Below, one piece after another: positions 1 to 6,963 of a stretch of DNA of 14,451 nucleotides (position 1 is its first letter; every line of letters starts with the position of its first letter). Where the stretch lies: positions 3,865 through 18,315 of the forward strand of contig DBCF01000103.1 in assembly GCA_002292925.1 (NCBI GenBank). Direction: 5' to 3'. The DNA comes from Roseiflexaceae bacterium UBA965. Lineage in GTDB: Bacteria; Chloroflexota; Chloroflexia; Chloroflexales; Roseiflexaceae. Both the position numbers and the translations under genes were made by a program. The notes below the pieces were generated by a model, which saw only the letters and a list, made by a program, of their open reading frames with translations, ran no database searches and was not told the DNA's origin.

Positions 1-62
1 ACCATCCACCCCAAGCCACACAATAGCACCACGAGGCTCACCCAATGGAATTGATAGTTCAT
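1..62 (-). CDS. N-terminus of a membrane or exported protein (partial, runs off the window)
   Basis: An ATG at 62-60 on the minus strand overlaps the TGA stop of the upstream metallophosphoesterase gene as ATGA, the same junction seen one gene earlier. The frame is open to the window edge, about 20 codons. It begins MNYQFHWVSLVVLL and continues hydrophobic, which looks like a signal peptide or first membrane helix. The overlap implies translational coupling, making this the third gene of the deacetylase operon. Nothing can be said about its function from so few residues. The start and the operon position are inferred from the overlap; the rest of the gene lies outside the window. Confidence 0.55.
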   Translation of the reverse strand, partial: MNYQFHWVSLVVLLCGLGWM

Positions 63-697
63 GCGTCGCATAACACCACTTCGTCTTGCAAAATATAGGC
101 TTGGCGCTCGGCGGGGTGGCGGGCTACCACCCGTCCAGGCACGGCATCTTCAAAGGCTGGCAATACAAGGTAATTGGGGTGCCAAATAAAACAGGCCACT
201 GCCACCATAGCGGTACGGAGACCAGGGACGAGCATACTGGGGTGGAGGTGGGCAGACATAGCAAACCCCGGTTGCTGGCGCGGCTCATGCAACAACGTGA
301 CTTCATCGAGCACAAAGCCCGGATTGATGCAGCGCAAACCACAACGCGCCGGCGGATCCCCCATGGCGCGTTCGTGATTACCACGCACCAACAGCATATC
401 GAGGTCAGCATGCTGTTGGCGCCATTGCACAAACGAATCCACGGCTTCAGGCAAATAGTGTTTACGCATATGAAACAAATCCCCCAGCACGATGCATTGG
501 GTTGCTGCCGTGGTCGCGATGACCTCAGTTAGCCGGGCCAACAACGTGGGCAACAATGTAGCCGTGTGTTGATGGTGGGGCAACGGCCGCCCGATGTGGG
601 CGTCGGCAATCACAACAGCACGTTGCGCCGGCCAATAGACTGCCCGTTGCGGCAGTAATTGGACAGATGTATGCGTGGTGAGTGGAATTGTAGTCAT
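59..697 (-). CDS. pdeM: PdeM-like calcineurin-family metallophosphoesterase
   Basis: This 212-residue protein carries the full set of metal-binding blocks of the calcineurin-like phosphoesterase fold. These are ADAHIG (Asp32, His34), LGDLFH (Gly72-Asp73), RGNHE (residues 105-109), LLHEP (His137) and SAHLHP (His150, His152). Length and block order fit the small family annotated as ligase-associated DNA-damage-response endonuclease PdeM, a cytoplasmic two-metal phosphodiesterase. In that family the gene usually sits beside an ATP-dependent DNA ligase, an Lhr-like helicase and an exonuclease-like protein. Here it is instead coupled by ATGA (694-697) to a histone-deacetylase-family gene, and its own stop overlaps the next start. 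No signal peptide is visible. The phosphoesterase fold is certain; the PdeM assignment and any DNA-repair role are less sure because the usual partners are absent. Confidence 0.85.
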   Translation of the reverse strand: MTTIPLTTHTSVQLLPQRAVYWPAQRAVVIADAHIGRPLPHHQHTATLLPTLLARLTEVIATTAATQCIVLGDLFHMRKHYLPEAVDSFVQWRQQHADLDMLLVRGNHERAMGDPPARCGLRCINPGFVLDEVTLLHEPRQQPGFAMSAHLHPSMLVPGLRTAMVAVACFIWHPNYLVLPAFEDAVPGRVVARHPAERQAYILQDEVVLCDA

Positions 698-1599
698 GGC
701 GTGGCATTCATGGTCACAAAGGTGCGGACGGTGTTGGCGTGGATCGCCACACTCTCGCTGATGTCGTAAGCATATCCCCCCGCCATCGTCACCACACAGG
801 GCACCCCAAAGGAGCGAATCGTTTGGGCCACCAAGGCGTCACGGGTAGCCAGCCCCTGTTTGGTTAACTTGAGGCGCCCCAAACTGTCACCTTCGTAAGG
901 ATCGGCCCCCGACACGTATAACACCAAATCGGGGCGCGCCATGTGGAATACGTGGTCGAGTGCGGCCACTAACGTCGTCAAATATTCGTCATCAGTCGTG
1001 CCGTCCCGCAACGCAATGTCACAGTCACTGGCGACTTTGCGGAAGGGGTAGTTTTTGGCACCATGCATCGAAAAGGTGTAACACCATTCGTGGTCGGCCA
1101 TGATTTCGGCAGTACCATTACCTTGGTGCACATCAAGGTCAACGACGAGGACGCGTTTGACAAGGCCTAGTGCCTGTAGTTCAAACGCCGCCACCGCACT
1201 ATCGTTAAATACGCAATAGCCTTCACCATGACCACTACAGGCATGATGTGTGCCCCCCGCCAGACTAATCGCTACCCCATCGTTGAGGGCCTGATGGGCG
1301 GCGGCTAACGTTGCCCCTGCTGCCCGCCGCGAACGTTCGACCATTTGCGGCGACCATGGGAAGCCGATCCGGCGTACTTCGGCAGCCGACAATGTGCCAT
1401 CCATGATTTGTGCTACATAGGCGGCACTATGGGCACGGAGCAACTGTGCAACGTCAGCCGCCGGTGGCTCAACCAATGTATGCCCACCGAGCCAATCCGC
1501 TTGTTGGACATGTTCACGCAAAAGTCGGTATTTTTGCATGGGGAAGCGATGGCCAGTGGGTATGGGCAAAATAAAATGATCCGTATAAAAAATCTGCAT
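694..1599 (-). CDS. Histone deacetylase-family zinc amidohydrolase
   Basis: The 301-residue protein has the arginase/deacetylase-fold signature. GGTHHA supplies the catalytic His pair (118-119), followed by GYCVFND (127-133). DLDVHQGNG carries zinc ligands Asp156 and His158, GADPYEGD carries zinc ligand Asp233, and AGGYA carries the transition-state Tyr276. The DLDVHQGNG and SMHG blocks resemble the class IV (HDAC11-like) and short bacterial members. Family enzymes remove acetyl or longer acyl groups from lysine or small amines such as polyamines; the substrate here cannot be read from the sequence. It is full length for the bacterial family, cytoplasmic, and first in a three-gene operon. A TATAAT box lies 22 bp upstream of the ATG, and the stop overlaps the start of the pdeM-like gene. 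AcuC-type acetyl-CoA synthetase deacetylation is an alternative role, but no acs gene is nearby. Confidence 0.9.
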   Translation of the reverse strand: MQIFYTDHFILPIPTGHRFPMQKYRLLREHVQQADWLGGHTLVEPPAADVAQLLRAHSAAYVAQIMDGTLSAAEVRRIGFPWSPQMVERSRRAAGATLAAAHQALNDGVAISLAGGTHHACSGHGEGYCVFNDSAVAAFELQALGLVKRVLVVDLDVHQGNGTAEIMADHEWCYTFSMHGAKNYPFRKVASDCDIALRDGTTDDEYLTTLVAALDHVFHMARPDLVLYVSGADPYEGDSLGRLKLTKQGLATRDALVAQTIRSFGVPCVVTMAGGYAYDISESVAIHANTVRTFVTMNATP

Positions 1600-1620
1600 A
1601 ACGCCCCATTTCTTTTCTCT

Positions 1621-1626
1621 ATTATA
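1621..1626 (-). promoter_or_regulatory. -10 box for the deacetylase operon
   Basis: The minus strand reads a consensus TATAAT here. Transcription would start near 1614 and give a leader of about 15 nt before the ATG at 1599. No good -35 hexamer is visible at 16-18 bp, so the call rests on the perfect -10 and its position in the only sizeable gap upstream of the operon. Confidence 0.5.
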
Positions 1627-1717
1627 GCCTGAAACAGATATCCAAACAGCTATTCACTGCACATTTAATCAATATTCAAGCGTTTCTCTCACCAAAAATC
1701 TATGTACATCCAAAGTA

Positions 1718-1746
1718 TTTCAATCATGAAAATTGTCTGATATACT
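1718..1746 (+). promoter_or_regulatory. Candidate extended -10 promoter for the TMEM43 pair
   Basis: TATACT at 1741-1746 is preceded by TGA at 1738-1740, giving a TGn extended -10. A weak -35-like TTTCAA lies 17 bp upstream at 1718-1723. Transcription would start near 1753 and leave a leader of about 88 nt before the ATG at 1841. The surrounding 1600-1840 interval is AT-rich and holds no other supported feature apart from the divergent promoter at 1621. Confidence 0.45.
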
Positions 1747-1828
1747 AATGAGGAACATTTTTTCATTACAGCGCAGTTACCGACGAATAATTATATTATT
1801 TGTCATGTATCAAGTTCCATTAATGAAT

Positions 1829-1834
1829 AAGGAG
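1829..1834 (+). promoter_or_regulatory. Shine-Dalgarno site that fixes the TMEM43 copy 1 start
   Basis: AAGGAG lies six bases before the ATG at 1841. It decides against the longer frame from 1733, which has no comparable site and would add 36 residues absent from the paralog. Confidence 0.8.
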
Positions 1835-1840
1835 AATTCC

Positions 1841-3040
1841 ATGGGAAATCAGTTTACCAAGGTTACCCGCAATAGTTGGGGATCACGGATTGGTGGGTCG
1901 TTTGGTGGTGTCATTGTTGGGCTTATTTTAATTCCCTTATGTATTTGGGGGTTGTGGACCAACGAAGGAACCAAAGACCTGTCAGAGTTGGCCAAAAAGT
2001 CGGTCGTTGTATCGAGCGACAGCGTTGATTCCGGTCAAAATGGGGTATTCGCATCGGTATCGGGCAAACTCGTCAGCGAAGAGCAAATCGGTGACGATCC
2101 CTTTATGGTACCAGGACCATACATCACGCTTGATCGTAGCGTCGAAATATATGCTTGGAAGGAAACGATTAGCTCCGAAGAAGTCAAAGACACTGTCGGC
2201 GGCGGTTCTACTACCAACACCACATATTCTTACTCAAAAGAATGGACATCATCACCAGCCAGTTCGAGCTCGTTTGAGTACCCCGCAGGGCACGAAAACC
2301 CCACCAAAAGTATCGATGATGCCTCATACAAAGTGAGTGCCGCCACGATTGGTGCTTATAGCATCAACCCTGAAACAATTAGCTTGCCCGGTGGCGATAA
2401 AGTCGATGTCAAACCCGCCGACGGTATCGAAGGGTTTGTCAAGAAATCCCGCTATTTGTTCAACCGTGAGGGTGCGAGTAGCGCGCCAGAAGTTGGCGAT
2501 ATACGCATTTCATTCACCGCCCTCAAGAGCGGTACATCAGTGACTGCCATGGGTAAGCTCAATGATGGTGCCATCGAATCATACACGGACGAATCCTTCA
2601 CCGAAGGGCAACGCACCTTGCACCGCGTGTTCATCGGAAGCCGCGAGAATGCCATCGAACAACTCCATATGGAATATGTCATTTGGATTTGGGTTATCCG
2701 CGTCCTTGGCATCCTCGGCTTGTGGCTCGGCCTCGGCTTGTTGGTTGACCCTATCGTCAAGATTCTCGACGTCGTCGGGGTGATTGGTTCAGTCGCCGAT
2801 GGCATCATGGGCTTTGTCAATTTCTTTTTGGCCTTGGCAATTGGCGGTACCACGATTATCATCAGTATGTTGCTCCACAACATCTACTTCTTGATTTTGG
2901 TGTTTGTGTTAATTATTGCCGGCGTGGTCTACTTCTTGCGTGGGCGGAGCCTCAAAGCCTTGGCCAGCGGGTTGATTCCCTCGGCTGCCACCCCAGCCGC
3001 CAGCGATAGCACCGACAATTCCCCACCCAAAATGGGCTAA
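1841..3040 (+). CDS. TMEM43/LUMA-family membrane protein, copy 1
   Basis: This 399-residue protein follows the TMEM43 (DUF1625) plan. After a TRNSWGSRIGG N-terminus comes a first membrane helix (about 21-40) ending in TNEG. A large extracytoplasmic domain (about 45-280) contains EIYAWKE, YSYSKEW, GHENPTKS and PEVGDIRISF, each with a clear counterpart in animal TMEM43. Three further helices follow (about 284-302, 325-345 and 348-366), then a short Ala/Ser/Pro-rich tail. Animal TMEM43 is an inner nuclear membrane/ER protein; the bacterial function is unknown to me. The ATG at 1841 is preferred over in-frame codons back to 1733. It has an AAGGAG site (1829-1834) six bases upstream, and it aligns with the first residue of the downstream paralog. 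The two copies share about 58% identity over the first 60 residues by eye and probably form one transcription unit. Confidence 0.88.
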   Translation: MGNQFTKVTRNSWGSRIGGSFGGVIVGLILIPLCIWGLWTNEGTKDLSELAKKSVVVSSDSVDSGQNGVFASVSGKLVSEEQIGDDPFMVPGPYITLDRSVEIYAWKETISSEEVKDTVGGGSTTNTTYSYSKEWTSSPASSSSFEYPAGHENPTKSIDDASYKVSAATIGAYSINPETISLPGGDKVDVKPADGIEGFVKKSRYLFNREGASSAPEVGDIRISFTALKSGTSVTAMGKLNDGAIESYTDESFTEGQRTLHRVFIGSRENAIEQLHMEYVIWIWVIRVLGILGLWLGLGLLVDPIVKILDVVGVIGSVADGIMGFVNFFLALAIGGTTIIISMLLHNIYFLILVFVLIIAGVVYFLRGRSLKALASGLIPSAATPAASDSTDNSPPKMG

Positions 3041-3066
3041 ACAGTCACGACACGGTTACCCATTAC

Positions 3067-3100
3067 AATCACCCACTATTCAAATGAATAGTGGGTGATT
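3067..3100 (+). terminator. Perfect 16-bp inverted repeat between the TMEM43 paralogs
   Basis: The left arm AATCACCCACTATTCA (3067-3082) and right arm TGAATAGTGGGTGATT (3085-3100) are exact reverse complements separated by AA. The arm is GC-rich only in its middle (CACCCAC) and no T-tract follows on the plus strand, so this is not a textbook intrinsic terminator. It could be a Rho-assisted or partial terminator, an mRNA-stabilising hairpin that sets the ratio of the two paralogs, or an operator for a dimeric regulator. The structure is seen directly; the role is inferred. Confidence 0.6.
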
Positions 3101-3177
3101 GATTACCACAACCAACCACCGGCGCCCACTCGCATACAATGCCATTACACTGCCGCTAGCCAAACTGCGAGAACACT

Positions 3178-4377
3178 ATGCCAGATACACATACCGTAGT
3201 CACCCGCAACACGTGGGGATCACGCATCCGCAAATCGTCCGACAATGCACTCATTGGACTCGTGCTGATTCCGTTTTGCCTGTGGTGGCTCTGGACCAAC
3301 GAGGGCAGACCCGATTTATCCGAAATAGCCAAAGTGTCAGTGACAGTTGCCAGCAATACCATTGATGCCAGCAACGATGGGGTGTTCGCGTCGATATCTG
3401 GCACACTCATCAGCACAGAACAATTGGGTGATGAGCCCTATATGTTGCCCAATAAATATATTGCGCTCAGCCGTATCTCCGAAATGTATGCCTGGAACGA
3501 AACGACGAGCACCACCGAAACCGTCGACGAGGTTGGGGGTGGGTCAACCACCACGACCACCTACACCTATAACACTGAGTGGACAACATCGCCACAGTCA
3601 TCGAGTTCATTTGAATTTGCAGAAGGCCACGAAAATCCCAGCAAATCGATTGAGAGCGCCTATCTTACCGTTACATCGGCGCACGTTGGCGCATATCAGA
3701 TCAATCCAACAACGATTACGTTACCTGATGGGCAAGCTGTAGACATCCAACCAGACGCAAACATCGCAGACTACGGGTATGTGCAAGATGGTAATTTTTT
3801 GTACAACGGCGCACCGAATAGCCCCCAAGTAGGCGACATGCGCCTATCGTATGAGGCACTACCAAACGCCGTAGCAGTCACTGTTTTGGGCAAAATCAAT
3901 GATGGCACCATTGACCCATATACCGACAAAATAGACCCCCAATTTTCGCGCACGATGTATCGCGTATTCCTTGGATCGCGTGATGATGCCATTGCATTAC
4001 TCCACGACGAATACGTCTATGAAATTTGGTTTAACCGGTTTCTCGGCATTCTTGGTTTGTGGATTGCACTCGGATTACTCACCGACCCCATCATCAAAAT
4101 ACTTGATGGCGTAAGAGTTGTTGGGAGCGTAGCCGAAGCAATCATGCGTACGGTGAATGCAATTGTAGCAATCACGGTAGGTGTGACCACAATTATTATC
4201 AGCATGGTGTTCCACAATGTGTATCTCTTGATTGGTGTCATCGCATTCATTTTGATTGGCGTACTAGTCTATCTCCGTTCACGTTTTGGCAAAACGGAAT
4301 CAGACAAAGAAGTAGCAACCGTCGCAAAAGAGATGACCGAAACAGACACGCAAACGGACACTGCGTCATCATCTTAG
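3178..4377 (+). CDS. TMEM43/LUMA-family membrane protein, copy 2
   Basis: This 399-residue paralog has the same length as the upstream copy. It keeps TRNTWGSRI, a first helix ending in TNEG, EMYAWNE, YTYNTEWTTSP, GHENPSKS and PQVGDMRLSY, followed by the three C-terminal helices with GILGLW and TTIIISM. It therefore has one N-terminal helix, a large extracytoplasmic domain and three C-terminal helices, as in TMEM43. The clearest difference is the tail after about residue 372. It is Thr/Asp/Glu-rich here and Ala/Ser/Pro-rich in copy 1, suggesting different cytoplasmic partners or tuning. The ribosome-binding site (GCGAGA, eight bases upstream) is weaker than that of copy 1. A possible -10 (TACAAT, 3135-3140) has no matching -35, so co-transcription with copy 1 is the simplest reading. 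It may form a hetero-oligomer with copy 1; the function is unknown. Confidence 0.88.
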   Translation: MPDTHTVVTRNTWGSRIRKSSDNALIGLVLIPFCLWWLWTNEGRPDLSEIAKVSVTVASNTIDASNDGVFASISGTLISTEQLGDEPYMLPNKYIALSRISEMYAWNETTSTTETVDEVGGGSTTTTTYTYNTEWTTSPQSSSSFEFAEGHENPSKSIESAYLTVTSAHVGAYQINPTTITLPDGQAVDIQPDANIADYGYVQDGNFLYNGAPNSPQVGDMRLSYEALPNAVAVTVLGKINDGTIDPYTDKIDPQFSRTMYRVFLGSRDDAIALLHDEYVYEIWFNRFLGILGLWIALGLLTDPIIKILDGVRVVGSVAEAIMRTVNAIVAITVGVTTIIISMVFHNVYLLIGVIAFILIGVLVYLRSRFGKTESDKEVATVAKEMTETDTQTDTASSS

Positions 4378-4475
4378 TGGCCTTACCGTTGTGCGCTGGC
4401 AAGTCGACGAGATCCCACACACGGTTGGGCACAACCAACACAGGCGAAGAATACAGATACATTTTCAATTCCAAT

Positions 4476-5744
4476 TCAAGGGGTTGGAGGTGGTCGCCAT
4501 TTGCCTTGTTCTGTTTTGATTTGTTGATAGACCCCTTGCAAGGCAATAAATGTGGGGCGTGGGCTCCAGTCTGGATTGAGAATCCCAAAAGAGGCTTGTT
4601 CGTGGAGCGGATTGCCTGATTCACCCCAGAGCACGGCAAAATTCAGGTTCCACAAAAACATCACCCCAATCCACGATCGGCCCGTTTCATCGCGGTATTT
4701 TTTGTAGACCATGTTGGTGGCATCGACCGTAAACTGGGCTTGTGCTTCCATCGATACGGTATTGCCGTATTCATAGCCTGGCGTATTATTTTGGGTGGCC
4801 CAGCCGTATTCGGTCAGCCAGATTTGTTTATCGGCAAGCCCAGATTCGACCATGATTGAGCGGATTTGTTCGATATGTCTGAAATAATGACTCGAGTGGT
4901 CATTCCACCCAACTGGGTTACCAGGTTTGTCAGGCCACAACGTGTCGGGTGGATTGGCGGCAGCACCAGGGTGAACTCCTTGAGCATCAAAGTAGTCTTT
5001 GATGATGCCTCCTTTGTAGGCATAGAGGCTTCTAAGGAATTTTTCGTCGTCCATGGCGAGATTGATATCATTGACGCCAGTCGATGATGGGGCGGCTGCA
5101 ATCACATAGGTATAAGGGCGAGCAGTTTTGATGCGGCGGTAGGCCTCCATCAGCATTTCGGCATAATTAGCTACCGATTGATCATCCACCCGCCCGCCGT
5201 TTTCGATGGCGAGGTTTGGTTCATTCCAGACCTCTACTGCCGTAATCAACCCGCCATAGCGTTCAATCATATTGGCAACCAGATTCCCAAACGGCTTAGG
5301 GTCGGTAGGCATGCCATGATTGGGTTCATAAAAATCAGGAGCTTGAACAATGCTAATCATCAATTTGACATTAAAACCGGCCGTGTCTTCAATGATTTTG
5401 TCGACTTCATCCCAATAATACACTCCCGGCGACGCTTCGATATCCTTCCAGTGGATTTGTTGGCGCACCCAATCAAAGCCGGCAATTTGAGCGAGGGTCA
5501 TGACGCGATTGCGATCGGTATAAAACAAGTGTGAGACCACCCCAAACTCGACTTCATCAATGCGGGGATACGCACCCAACGTGGCAAGCTGTGATTCAAT
5601 TTGCGTAGACGTACTGCCTTGCACGATAATCCCACTGGGACTTTTGGTGGGAATGGGGGGTGGCGGTGCGCTCGTCTCGGGGGCTGCACAACCAACACAA
5701 ATCGCACATATCCACATGTATATCAGCCAGTATTTGGGCATCAT
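4476..5744 (-). CDS. Lipoprotein glycoside hydrolase of clan GH-A (GH5/GH39-like)
   Basis: The protein starts with a hydrophobic signal peptide ending in a lipobox (ICVGC, Cys19 from the chosen ATG), so it should be lipid-anchored on the outer face of the membrane. A Pro/Thr/Ser-rich linker follows. The rest is a TIM-barrel glycosidase with the two clan GH-A catalytic blocks: EVWNEPN (acid/base Glu175) and LTEYGW (nucleophile Glu312). The layout recalls the GH39-like PslG group, which trims exopolysaccharide during secretion, though the exact family cannot be fixed by eye. It is the last gene of the polysaccharide export operon. The ATG at 5744 follows the ABC ATPase stop (5748-5746) by one base. 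A TTG at 5756 would overlap that gene but has no better ribosome-binding site. A likely role is trimming or releasing the exported glycan. Confidence 0.85.
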   Translation of the reverse strand: MMPKYWLIYMWICAICVGCAAPETSAPPPPIPTKSPSGIIVQGSTSTQIESQLATLGAYPRIDEVEFGVVSHLFYTDRNRVMTLAQIAGFDWVRQQIHWKDIEASPGVYYWDEVDKIIEDTAGFNVKLMISIVQAPDFYEPNHGMPTDPKPFGNLVANMIERYGGLITAVEVWNEPNLAIENGGRVDDQSVANYAEMLMEAYRRIKTARPYTYVIAAAPSSTGVNDINLAMDDEKFLRSLYAYKGGIIKDYFDAQGVHPGAAANPPDTLWPDKPGNPVGWNDHSSHYFRHIEQIRSIMVESGLADKQIWLTEYGWATQNNTPGYEYGNTVSMEAQAQFTVDATNMVYKKYRDETGRSWIGVMFLWNLNFAVLWGESGNPLHEQASFGILNPDWSPRPTFIALQGVYQQIKTEQGKWRPPPTP

Positions 5745-5745
5745 C

Positions 5746-6963
5746 TCACTCAACAATAATGGTCGCTTCCGTCAACAACGCAGCATCGCGCGCTACCATA
5801 GGGTTAGATACCCGCACAAATAATGACGAATTCCCGGCTTCACGTTCGTAGCCTTCGGCGTCAAATACCGCCACACCAACCCGATACAAGCCGGGCTTCA
5901 CGCCAAGTGGCGGAATAGTGGCCGTTATCGTATGTGTGCCGCGGGGAAACACCCGCGCGTCACCAGTGAGGTAATCGTTTTCAAGAAGCGGAATATTATC
6001 AGCCGCCCCAATCAACCGCACGCGCACTCTACCCTGATAACTCGGTGCAGTCACCATGATGTCGGCACAGATTATCAGTGGCTGTTGTACATCCCACGCT
6101 GACTCGGGACTATTTTTTACCACTAGCCCTTGTACCCGTACCGCTTCTGATATCAACACGTAGGGGTTCGTAATGCGCTGAATAGTACCGGCAGGTACTT
6201 CGGTGGCGCGTTGAAATGCGTCGAGTGTCATGTATTCGGCATAGGCCTCAGAAACCTGAGCAATTGGGCCATCTTGACGGATAACGCCGTTATCAAGCCA
6301 AATTCCCCGGGTGGCAATCCGGAGCATCGCCGCCGCATTATGCGCCACAATCAAAATCGTCGTCCCTTGCTTGCCTAATTCTTCGATGCGATTGAGGCAT
6401 TTTTGTTGGAAGGTGGCATCGCCCACAGACAACCCTTCATCGGCGATTAGTACATCAGGGCGCATGGCAAAGGCACTTGCAAAGGCCAAGCGTTGATACA
6501 TACCCGACGAGTAGACCTTGACCGGTTGATTGATGTATTCACCGATATCGGCAAAGGCTTCGATTTCGGCAAATAAATGCGCGACCTCGCTACGGGGCAT
6601 CCCCATCAGCGATCCATAGAAATAAATATTTTCGCTACCGGTCATTTCGGGGTGAAAGCCAATCCCTAGCTCAAGCAGCGACGAAATCCGACCGCGGACG
6701 GTGATTTCACCACTATCAGGTACCAGAATTCGACTAATCAGTTTGAGCAAGGTGCTTTTGCCAGCGCCGTTATTGCCGATCAGGGCGATACGCTCGCCAG
6801 CTGCCACCGTTAGCGACACATCGTCGATGACATTACGGAGCAACCCTTGTGGTGCAGGCGCGGGGTTGCGCCGGGCGGCCCACCATTGTTGCCATGGCGC
6901 GATGCTTCGCCCCCGCGAAAATGATTTTGATATGTGTGTTAATTGGATTACCGCATCCGTCAT
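5746..6963 (-). CDS. wzt: Polysaccharide ABC exporter ATPase, Wzt-like
   Basis: The 405-residue protein has a nucleotide-binding domain with Walker A GNNGAGKST (63-71), the ELGIGFHPEMTG stretch typical of Wzt/TagH-type ATPases, a YSSGM signature (151-155), Walker B VLIADE (171-176) and a switch His208 in IVAH. Residues from about 270 to 400 are not part of the ATPase and match the C-terminal beta-sandwich of Wzt-type proteins. In O-antigen exporters that domain recognises the glycan end before transport, so substrate selection by the C-terminal half is expected here. The start overlaps the stop of the permease gene by one base (TAATG, 6965-6961), giving tight coupling of the two subunits. The symbol reflects family resemblance; the actual glycan is unknown. 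Confidence 0.92.
   Translation of the reverse strand: MTDAVIQLTHISKSFSRGRSIAPWQQWWAARRNPAPAPQGLLRNVIDDVSLTVAAGERIALIGNNGAGKSTLLKLISRILVPDSGEITVRGRISSLLELGIGFHPEMTGSENIYFYGSLMGMPRSEVAHLFAEIEAFADIGEYINQPVKVYSSGMYQRLAFASAFAMRPDVLIADEGLSVGDATFQQKCLNRIEELGKQGTTILIVAHNAAAMLRIATRGIWLDNGVIRQDGPIAQVSEAYAEYMTLDAFQRATEVPAGTIQRITNPYVLISEAVRVQGLVVKNSPESAWDVQQPLIICADIMVTAPSYQGRVRVRLIGAADNIPLLENDYLTGDARVFPRGTHTITATIPPLGVKPGLYRVGVAVFDAEGYEREAGNSSLFVRVSNPMVARDAALLTEATIIVE

Noticed and set aside
86..532. Long open frame on the plus strand opposite the metallophosphoesterase gene.
   Set aside because: The minus-strand frame has all metallophosphoesterase motifs and operon overlaps. The plus-strand product has no recognisable domain, and open antisense frames are expected from this codon bias.
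1733..1840. A longer N-terminus for the first TMEM43 protein, open in frame for 36 more codons.
   Set aside because: It contains the predicted promoter's transcript start, lacks a ribosome-binding site, and has no counterpart in the paralog, which begins exactly at the 1841-equivalent residue.
3135..3140. TACAAT as a separate promoter for the second TMEM43 gene.
   Set aside because: No -35 at a usable distance and no extended -10; co-transcription from the upstream promoter is simpler.
4423..4436. Small GGTTG/CAACC hairpin between the convergent TMEM43 and glycosidase genes.
   Set aside because: Five-base stem with no T-tract on either strand; too weak to call a terminator. No other convincing terminator was found in 4378-4475.
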